From: DAOUAJ01 sp034433615
GTDB lineage: Bacteria; Chloroflexota; Anaerolineae; DUEN01
Reading direction: 5' to 3'
Assembly: GCA_034433615.1 (NCBI GenBank)
Contig: DAOUAJ010000251.1
Span: forward strand, 1-10,963
Length of the DNA: 10,963 bases
The position numbers and the translations under genes were made by a program. The notes beneath the pieces are model-generated. The model made no database searches and had not been told where the DNA came from. It saw only the letters and a list, made by a program, of their open reading frames with translations. Positions 6,268 through 10,963 of the stretch are shown here, piece by piece. The stretch's first letter is position 1. Every line of letters begins with the position of its first letter.

Positions 6268-7211
6268 GCAATCCGGACCTTCGCCGAGCCATCCTCGATC
6301 GGCTGGGGCGCTTCCCCGAACGCGCCTCGCTGGCGGTGGAGTTCGGGCCGACAACGGACTTGGGAGATCACACCCGCGCGCGGGTGAGCTATGCAGTCGA
6401 GCCGGGCGAGTGCGTCGCGGCCTGGCTGTTGCGTCCGAAAGGGCCAAAGCCCGTCGGCGGATGGCCAGGCATCCTGGCGATCCACCAGCACGCCGGCCAG
6501 TACTACCTGGGCAAATCGGAGCCGGCCGGGCTGAGCGCCAACCGCATGTACCACTACGGGCTGGAGCTCTGCCGGCCCGGCTATGTGGTGCTCTGCCCCG
6601 ACCACCTTTGCTTCGAGGACCGCCGCCCCCCCGAGTACGTGCGCGTGGAAAGCGGCTATCTCCAGGATCACGGGTATGAGTGGTTTGAGTTCACCCGGCG
6701 CATCTTGCACGGCTCGTGCCTCCAAACCAAGTACCTGCATGACCTCGTCTGCGCGCTGGACTTGCTGGCTGGGCTGCCCGATGTCAACCCGCAGCGTCTG
6801 GGCGCGATCGGCCATTCCCTGGGCGGGCAGGAGGCGCTCTGGCTGGCCTGGTACGATGACCGGGTGAAGGCCGCCGTCTCCTCGTGCGGTTTCAGCCTGG
6901 TTCGCGCCATCCTGCGGGATGGCATCAATCACAACCTGGCCATGTACGTGCCAGGGCTGTTAGAGGTCTGCGACATGGACGCGCTGGTGGCGGACATCGC
7001 CCCGCGCGCGTTCCTGTTCACCGCTGGCGAGGAGGATCGCATCTTCCCGATTGATGGGGTGCGCGAGATCGCCGAAAAGGCTCAGGCAGCTTACGCTCAG
7101 GCCGGCGTGCCCGATCGCTTCCGGGCCATCCTCTTCCCCGCCGGCCACAGCTTCCCTGACGAGGTGAAAGCGGAAGCCTATGCCTTCCTCGATCGCTGGC
7201 TAGCAGCGTAA
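6264..7211 (+). CDS. Alpha/beta hydrolase of the dienelactone hydrolase/acetyl-esterase type
   Basis: The 315-residue protein has the alpha/beta hydrolase fold and an apparently complete catalytic triad. The nucleophile elbow is GHSLGG with Ser185, the acid is probably Asp258 in TAGEEDRIFP, and the base is His295 in PAGHSFPDE. The N-terminal ~60 residues form a beta-rich lead-in ending VAAWLLRPKG, followed by GGWPGILAIHQHAGQY, where the oxyanion-hole region of dienelactone-hydrolase-like enzymes lies. An insertion with DHLCFEDRRPPEY (113-125) and many Cys and His residues probably forms the substrate lid. No signal peptide is seen, so it acts in the cytoplasm. The likely activity is hydrolysis of an ester, perhaps an acyl sugar or xenobiotic. 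The start is well set by GGAGG at 6251-6255, and the ATG overlaps the methyltransferase stop. Confidence 0.87.
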   Translation: MSNPDLRRAILDRLGRFPERASLAVEFGPTTDLGDHTRARVSYAVEPGECVAAWLLRPKGPKPVGGWPGILAIHQHAGQYYLGKSEPAGLSANRMYHYGLELCRPGYVVLCPDHLCFEDRRPPEYVRVESGYLQDHGYEWFEFTRRILHGSCLQTKYLHDLVCALDLLAGLPDVNPQRLGAIGHSLGGQEALWLAWYDDRVKAAVSSCGFSLVRAILRDGINHNLAMYVPGLLEVCDMDALVADIAPRAFLFTAGEEDRIFPIDGVREIAEKAQAAYAQAGVPDRFRAILFPAGHSFPDEVKAEAYAFLDRWLAA

Positions 7212-7282
7212 GAAAAGCGAGTCCACTGAAAAAACTAAGCACGGCTCATGTTAAGAACAAGTGCAACGCTACCTGACCATCG

Positions 7283-7315
7283 CCCCCGCTCCCCCGCTGT
7301 ACGGGGGAGCGGGGG
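7283..7315. repeat. Perfect 13-bp GC stem-loop
   Basis: CCCCCGCTCCCCC (7283-7295) and GGGGGAGCGGGGG (7303-7315) are perfectly complementary around a seven-base loop, GCTGTAC. The stem is all G:C but for one A:T pair. No T-run follows, so it is not a standard intrinsic terminator, although it could slow polymerase or stabilise the hydrolase mRNA 3' end. It looks like a member of a dispersed intergenic repeat family. Confidence 0.8.
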
Positions 7316-7331
7316 TCAGGGGGTGAGGGGG
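7303..7331 (+). other. Strong G-quadruplex candidate: four G5 runs at 8-base spacing
   Basis: Runs of exactly five G stand at 7303-7307, 7311-7315, 7319-7323 and 7327-7331, separated by the three-base loops AGC, TCA and TGA. This is an unusually regular match to the quadruplex pattern, with five potential tetrads and short loops. The first two runs are also the right arm of the hairpin at 7283-7315, so the two structures exclude each other. The G-rich strand is the coding strand, so RNA read through here could fold as well. Confidence 0.75.
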
Positions 7332-7498
7332 CCTTGACGGTTACGGCAGCATCTGAAAGCTCAGCCCCGTTACGGAGCGTTGTGGAGGAGTCCGGCGATG
7401 GATCGCCAGATGGCGAGGCAAGCACTTGCACTAGCTCTGACATGAGCCAACCACCTTTTTGCAGTAAAGTCAAAAGTCAAACGCTGAGGAGCTCCCCC

Positions 7499-8245
7499 AT
7501 GTTAGCTGACATCGTTCTCACCGTATCGCAATCCAAGCGGCTGATCGCCAAGGGCGTGGCCGTCCATCCGGCTGTCCGACGCGCCCGCCAGCGCGGGTGG
7601 TTGATCATCGCCACCGGTACCACCGATGGCTACGTCGTCGAAGAGGTGCTGGGCCGGCCGTTCGACAAGTACGCCTATGTCACCGGCCACGTGGTCCCGG
7701 CCGGCTTCGACAGCAAGACCCGTCTGGCGCCTAAAAACCTGCCCGACGTCATCCTGCACGACGGGCAATTGGTAACGGGGATCAACCGTTTTGAGGCCGC
7801 CCGCCAGCTCGGCCCCGGTGATGTGCTCATCAAGGGGGCCAACGCGCTCAACTACGATAAAAAGATCGCCGGCGTGTGCATCGGCGACCCCAACGGCGGC
7901 ACGGTCGGCGGCACCCTGGGGCCGATCATCGGCCGGCGCGCCACGCTGATCATCCCCGTGGGGCTGGAGAAGCTGGTGGCCCACGACATCCTGGAGACGG
8001 CGCGCCTGCTGGGCCAGGGCGAAGAGGCGGCCAATCCCGTGCACCCGCTCTTCCCCATCACCGGCGAGATCATCACCGAGATCGAGGCGCTCGCGCTGCT
8101 CTGCGACGTACAGGCCCGTCACGTAGGATCGGGCGGCATCTTCGGCGCCGAAGGGGCCGTCCGCCTTCTGCTCCAGGGCGCGCCGGAGAAGATCGAGGCG
8201 GCGTTACAGTTGGTGAGGGAGTTACAGGCCGAGCCGGCGTTCTGA
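7499..8245 (+). CDS. Conserved-looking protein of unknown function with glycine-rich motifs
   Basis: I do not recognise this 248-residue soluble protein. It reads as a well-ordered alpha/beta protein: a Rossmann-like segment GWLIIATGTTDGYVVEEVLG (33-52), then VLIKGANALNYDKK (109-122), a striking glycine loop GDPNGGTVGGTLGPIIGRR (129-147) and a beta strand ATLIIPVGLEKL. A C-terminal unit of about 55 residues, ITEIEALALLCDV to EAALQLVRELQAEP, looks like a small beta-alpha-beta domain with GSGGIFGAEGAVRLLLQG. The order TGTT, KGAN and glycine loop faintly recalls the NagB/RpiA/CoA-transferase fold; this is a guess from motif style only. The ATG at 7499 is set by AGGAG at 7487-7491. It sits between a hydrolase and a ROK kinase, with repeat-rich gaps on both sides, so it may have its own transcript. 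Confidence 0.8.
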   Translation: MLADIVLTVSQSKRLIAKGVAVHPAVRRARQRGWLIIATGTTDGYVVEEVLGRPFDKYAYVTGHVVPAGFDSKTRLAPKNLPDVILHDGQLVTGINRFEAARQLGPGDVLIKGANALNYDKKIAGVCIGDPNGGTVGGTLGPIIGRRATLIIPVGLEKLVAHDILETARLLGQGEEAANPVHPLFPITGEIITEIEALALLCDVQARHVGSGGIFGAEGAVRLLLQGAPEKIEAALQLVRELQAEPAF

Positions 8246-8336
8246 AACGTAAAACGTGAAGGCGTGAAACGTAACATCACCCAACAGAATTGCTGCCTCT
8301 TACGTTTTACGCATTACGTTGTTCAGGCTGAACCTC
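8245..8336. repeat. AACGTAAAACGT-type inverted and direct repeats between genes
   Basis: The gap contains AAACGT at 8245-8250, AAAACGT at 8251-8257 and GAAACGTAAC at 8266-8275. On the right, TTACGTTTTACG (8300-8311) is an inverted copy of 8248-8259 with 11 of 12 bases matching, followed by CATTACGTT. A hairpin with a loop of about 40 bases is possible. The pattern of short ACGT-centred units on both strands resembles dispersed intergenic repeats, not a terminator, since no GC stem with a T-tail is present. Confidence 0.6.
8321..8333. promoter_or_regulatory. 13-bp palindrome over the ROK kinase ribosome-site region
   Basis: GTTCAG at 8321-8326 and CTGAAC at 8328-8333 form a perfect inverted repeat around one central base, three bases before the ATG at 8337. 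It occupies the place where the ribosome site should be, and only a weak CAGG is present. It could be an operator or a small hairpin controlling initiation. The minus-strand copy shares the 9-mer GTTCAGCCT with the terminal repeat at 6128-6136. Confidence 0.35.
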
Positions 8337-9266
8337 ATGACCGATAGCCGGACATTAGGCATTGACGTGGGCGGCACCAAGATCGCCGCGGCGCTGATTG
8401 ATGCCGAGGGACATCCTCACGGCCTGCGCACCGTCCCTACCCTGGCGCACGAGGGCGCTGAGGCGATCCTGGGGCGCATCGTCGCGCTGGCCAGGGCTGT
8501 GATCGCCGAGGCATCACCGATGCCCGCGGCTGTGGGGATCGGCACCGGAGGCCAGGTAGACCCGGCGACGGGGGAGATCGTCTTCGCCACCGAGCTGTTG
8601 CCGGGCTGGACGGGGTTGCCGCTGGCGCGGCGACTGCGCGAAGTGCTGGGGTTGCCCGTCCACGTGGCCAACGATGTCCACGCCATGGCCCTGGGTGAGG
8701 CCACCTACGGCGCGGGACGAGGCGTCCGCTACGGGCTGTACGTGGCCGTGGGCACCGGCATCGGGGGCGGCTGGGTGCTGGACGGCCGCCTGTACTACGG
8801 CCGTAGCGGGCTGGCCGGCTCGGTGGGCCACGTCAAGGTGGAGCCCGATGGGCGGCCGTGCACCTGCGGCGGGCGCGGCTGTGTGGAGCAGTACGCCAGT
8901 GGCCCGGCTATCGCCGGGCATTACCGTCGGCTGCGCGGGTTGGCCGCCGCGCCGGATGGGCAGGAAGTGGTGGCGGCGATGTGCACTGGCGATACCCTGG
9001 CCCGCTTCGCGGTGCAGGAAGCGGGGCGCTGGCTGGGGTTAGCGCTGGCCTCGCTGGTAAACGCGATGGAGCCGGACGCCATCATCATCGGTGGCGGCAT
9101 GGCCGCGGCCGGCGAGCCGTTCTTCTCGGCCGTTCGCGCCAGCCTGGCCCGGCATGCGCTGCCCTCGGCCCGTTCGACGCCGGTGATCCCGGCCGCGCTG
9201 GGCCCCCACGCGGGTGTCATCGGCGCGGGCGTGCTGGCCCGGCAGGAATTAGCTCAACCATGTTAA
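8337..9266 (+). CDS. ROK-family sugar kinase (glucokinase-like), with a variant substrate motif
   Basis: The 309-residue cytoplasmic protein is a full-length ROK kinase. The N-terminal phosphate loop is LGIDVGGTKIAAALID (7-22). The catalytic Asp113 lies in VANDVHAMALGE (110-121). The second ATP motif is VAVGTGIGGGWVLDG (136-150). The ROK zinc site is present: His165, then Cys175, Cys177 and Cys182 in CTCGGRGCVEQYASG. Members phosphorylate glucose, N-acetylmannosamine, allose or similar sugars with ATP. The usual E-x-G-H substrate motif reads S-V-G-H here (162-165), so the sugar may not be glucose. There is no DNA-binding N-terminus, so it is a kinase and not a NagC-type repressor. The ATG at 8337 fits the family start. 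An upstream in-frame TTG (8319) would cover the palindrome. The stop overlaps the next gene by seven bases, indicating co-translation. Confidence 0.9.
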   Translation: MTDSRTLGIDVGGTKIAAALIDAEGHPHGLRTVPTLAHEGAEAILGRIVALARAVIAEASPMPAAVGIGTGGQVDPATGEIVFATELLPGWTGLPLARRLREVLGLPVHVANDVHAMALGEATYGAGRGVRYGLYVAVGTGIGGGWVLDGRLYYGRSGLAGSVGHVKVEPDGRPCTCGGRGCVEQYASGPAIAGHYRRLRGLAAAPDGQEVVAAMCTGDTLARFAVQEAGRWLGLALASLVNAMEPDAIIIGGGMAAAGEPFFSAVRASLARHALPSARSTPVIPAALGPHAGVIGAGVLARQELAQPC

Positions 9267-10333
9267 GCTCGACCCACGACCACTACACCACCATCGCCGA
9301 GCTGCGTCCCCGGCTGGGGATGGTGATCCCAGTCTGGTACAACCCGACCGAGCCCGACGAGGTGATCGCCGGTCTGTTACGGCTGACCCTGGCTGATTGC
9401 GCGCTCTTCCTGTCGCTGGATCACACCGTGCTGGTGGTGGACGGCAGCCCGCGCATCGCCCGAGTGGCTCAGGCCGAGCGCGATCGCCTGGCCCGCCAGG
9501 AGGGGATCGCGCCCGAGCTCATCATCGAGGACGAGAACCGGGGCAAAGAGCACGCGGTGACGCGAGGGATGCAGTGGCTGCTCCAGCATTGCCCCGGCGC
9601 AGAGTTGCTGTGCGTGCGCGATGCCGATGCCGATCACTTCATTAACGATTTGCCCAACCTGGCGCGAGCGGCTGTGCACATCGCTCGAGAGACGGGCAAC
9701 CCGCGCGTGCTGATCATCGGCCGGCGCGGCAGCCTGCATCGCCCGATGGGCTGGCTGCGCGGTGAGCTGGAACTGCTGCAGGACTGGGTATTGCTCGACG
9801 CGCTGCGTTTTTACCTGGCGCGCCAGGGCGATGTGTTGGACCTGCGCTTCTGCGCCGGCCCTGACGCCGTGCCTGACTTCAACTCCGGCTACAAGCTGTA
9901 CACGCGAACGGCCGCCGAACACATTTTCGCCGATCCGGGCGCGGAGATGCGCTGTCTGGGCCCTGACGAGTTCTGGCGCTGCGGGGCGGAGACGATTTCG
10001 ATCGTGCACGGCGTGCTGAACGGCGTCACCCTGGGCGAGGTACAACGCATGACCTTCGATGGACAGCCCTCCTCGACTTTCGGCGCGGGAGCCGAAGCGC
10101 GCCTGCGCTGGTACAGCGGCGTGATCGCGTGGATCTTCTGTCGGTTGGACATGCCCGTCGAGACGGCCCGGCGCATCCTGGACAACCATGTGGCGGCCAG
10201 CCGGATGAAGACGTTAAGGCCGGCGGTTGAGGAGCTGTGGGCCGTGCGCGATGCAGTACTGGCGCGGCTGGCCGCGTACTATGGGCAGGAGTACACACCG
10301 CCACCGCCTGCCCGTCCGATCCCCTTCTTGTAG
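9260..10333 (+). CDS. GT-A-fold glycosyltransferase-like enzyme
   Basis: The 357-residue soluble protein starts like a nucleotide-sugar transferase: GMVIPVWYNPTEPDEVIAGL (20-39), VLVVDGSPRIA (57-67), then IIEDENRGKEHAVTRGM (88-104), the place where family 2 enzymes recognise the nucleotide sugar. The metal motif RDADADHF (120-127) is an extended D-x-D. It continues with IIGRRGSLHRPMGWLRGELE (152-171) and DFNSGYKLYTR (206-216), resembling the acceptor-side loop of GT-A enzymes, and ends in a helical region and a proline-rich tail. It lacks membrane helices. It departs from common family 2 proteins in the spacing between the N-terminal strands, so the donor and acceptor are unknown; a sugar nucleotidyl- or glycerate-type transferase is possible. 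AGGA at 9244-9247 precedes the ATG, and the kinase stop lies inside its first codons, so a joint pathway with the kinase is likely. Confidence 0.72.
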   Translation: MLSSTHDHYTTIAELRPRLGMVIPVWYNPTEPDEVIAGLLRLTLADCALFLSLDHTVLVVDGSPRIARVAQAERDRLARQEGIAPELIIEDENRGKEHAVTRGMQWLLQHCPGAELLCVRDADADHFINDLPNLARAAVHIARETGNPRVLIIGRRGSLHRPMGWLRGELELLQDWVLLDALRFYLARQGDVLDLRFCAGPDAVPDFNSGYKLYTRTAAEHIFADPGAEMRCLGPDEFWRCGAETISIVHGVLNGVTLGEVQRMTFDGQPSSTFGAGAEARLRWYSGVIAWIFCRLDMPVETARRILDNHVAASRMKTLRPAVEELWAVRDAVLARLAAYYGQEYTPPPPARPIPFL

Positions 10334-10354
10334 GAGCATTCAATTTCAGATAGC

Positions 10355-10367
10355 CGTGCACCGCACG
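10355..10367. other. Small hairpin between the convergent genes
   Basis: CGTGC (10355-10359) and GCACG (10363-10367) pair around a three-base loop, immediately before the minus-strand stop at 10368-10370 and 22 bases after the plus-strand stop. It has no T-run and is short. It may take part in bidirectional termination, but the support is weak. Confidence 0.25.
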
Positions 10368-10963
10368 TCAGGCGTCCGGTAAAAGCTGGGCCAGAATGCT
10401 ATCCCATTGCTTTAGGGCGCGGTATGCTCTTTCCCGCGTGGCCGTCGTATGCGTCAGGCCAGAAGCGGTTCTAAAGGCGCTGGTTGCTACTTGAGCTACT
10501 TGATCGCAGGCCGTCTCCAGTAAGTCGTAATCGCTGGCAATCTCGTTAGCGCGCTCTTTGTTATAGCGTTGGCGCGCTGCATAGCGCACGCGCTGACGAC
10601 GAGTGGGCTTCTGCTCGCCAGGCTCGGGTCTGAAATTGGGATCGGCGCTGACCTGCTCATCTGGAGCGATCACATCCAGCAAAAGGGTTAGGACGTCTCT
10701 CATCTCCCCTATGGCACCCGAGTAGTTAGGCAAATCAGCCTGGTAAATCTTCCACGCGCTGAGGTACTTGTCGGCCAGATTATTCCCAATCTTCGCCAAC
10801 CGGGCGTGTAGCTCGGAGTCATGCATGGGCGATTCAGCCAATGTGCCGTACACTCGATACCATCGGCGGAACATCTCACCAGAGTAGCGAAAGGCAAACC
10901 CGTCTTCTTCAGCCGCTACCAGTCCTATGTGCTGCAAGATCTCTAAGGCATCATTCGCCTCAT
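10368..10963 (-). CDS. C-terminal part of a protein cut by the right edge, possibly a winged-helix/ATPase tail
   Basis: The minus-strand frame is open from the edge to a TGA at 10370-10368, giving 197 residues; a TTG at 10937 is not needed as a start because the frame continues off the window. The visible part begins EANDALEILQHIGLVAAEED followed by GFAFRYSGEMFRRWYRVYG. An IGLV segment, a beta turn and an aromatic FRYSGEMFRRW helix are typical of the winged-helix end of bacterial AAA or STAND ATPases, where the domain follows the nucleotide-binding core. The rest is helical, with a basic linker (EQKPTRRQRVRYAARQRYNK) and a final helix ending LLPDA. No P-loop is visible because the N-terminal part is missing, so the ATPase idea is inference. 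It converges on the plus-strand gene run and marks its end. Confidence 0.6.
   Translation of the reverse strand, partial: EANDALEILQHIGLVAAEEDGFAFRYSGEMFRRWYRVYGTLAESPMHDSELHARLAKIGNNLADKYLSAWKIYQADLPNYSGAIGEMRDVLTLLLDVIAPDEQVSADPNFRPEPGEQKPTRRQRVRYAARQRYNKERANEIASDYDLLETACDQVAQVATSAFRTASGLTHTTATRERAYRALKQWDSILAQLLPDA

Larger units (their letters stand above)
7212..7498. other. 287-bp intergenic region with hairpin, G-array and palindromes
   Basis: No gene is supported here. The region holds the GC hairpin and G-run array (7283-7331, listed separately), then GGCGAT/ATCGCC inverted at 7394-7407, a tandem GTCAAaaGTCAA near 7470-7480, and the AGGAG ribosome site of the next gene at 7487-7491. 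An in-frame extension of the next gene reaches back to 7334, but it reads low-complexity Ser/Thr-rich sequence without a ribosome site. No convincing -35/-10 pair was found. Confidence 0.6.

Noticed and set aside
6216..6932. 238-residue minus-strand open frame over the hydrolase
   Set aside because: It mirrors GC-rich third-codon positions of the opposite strand; low-complexity translation and no ribosome site.
7283..7315. Standard intrinsic terminator
   Set aside because: The stem is strong, but no T-run follows on either strand, so it is reported as a hairpin only.
7334..7498. 55-residue N-terminal extension of the unknown protein
   Set aside because: TTG start without a ribosome site, Ser/Thr-rich translation, and a clear AGGAG before the ATG at 7499.
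7502..8122. 206-residue minus-strand open frame over the unknown gene
   Set aside because: The plus-strand frame has ordered motifs and a ribosome site, while this one reads as a Gln/His/Asp-rich shadow.
8858..9259. N-terminal extension of the GT-A gene across the ROK kinase
   Set aside because: It is Arg/Gly/Ala shadow sequence; the ATG at 9260 begins sensible protein sequence.
9377..10189. 270-residue minus-strand open frame over the GT-A gene
   Set aside because: Shadow of a high-GC plus-strand gene; no motif or ribosome site.
1..10963. CRISPR array, tRNA, rRNA or intact transposase
   Set aside because: No regularly spaced direct repeats, no cloverleaf or rRNA-like stretch and no transposase motif were seen on reading both strands by eye.

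Overview
This is a GC-rich bacterial window with ten plus-strand genes packed head to tail, and one partial minus-strand gene at each edge. Purine-rich AGGAG-type ribosome sites precede most starts. Two kinds of intergenic repeat (G/C-run hairpins and ACGTTTTACG-type repeats) and the protein styles resemble a thermophilic or mesophilic Chloroflexota (Anaerolineae or Caldilineae-like). That assignment is an impression from style; no rRNA or marker gene is present to confirm it.

Layout. Bases 1-355 are a divergent intergenic region. A minus-strand membrane-protein start runs off the left edge, and a good sigma-70-type promoter drives the plus strand. Bases 356-2960 form a tight three-gene ion and stress cluster: a two-CBS-domain protein, an ArsB/NhaD-type permease and a small MscS-type channel. 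Bases 2999-5471 hold a 708-residue fusion of a family 2 glycosyltransferase, a two-helix membrane hairpin and a PIG-L/LmbE de-N-acetylase. It is followed by what looks like the decayed remnant of a YbhN/LPG-synthase-type flippase. A class I methyltransferase (5428-6267) comes next; its 3' end carries a roughly 100-bp element with terminal inverted repeats, which appears to have changed the C-terminus. An alpha/beta hydrolase (6264-7211) follows.

The 287-bp gap 7212-7498 contains a perfect 13-bp GC hairpin whose right arm opens a regular four-repeat G5 array, a strong G-quadruplex candidate. Then come a conserved-looking protein of unknown function (7499-8245), a repeat-filled 91-bp gap, a ROK sugar kinase (8337-9266) and an overlapping GT-A-type nucleotide-sugar enzyme (9260-10333). 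The C-terminal part of a minus-strand protein, perhaps an ATPase, converges on the last gene from the right edge.

How they may work together. The middle block suggests a membrane glycolipid pathway: sugar transfer to a lipid on the inner face, de-N-acetylation by the fused domain, and formerly flipping. The flipping step looks lost here or supplied elsewhere. The kinase and GT-A pair suggests separate sugar activation and transfer. The substrates cannot be read from the sequence.
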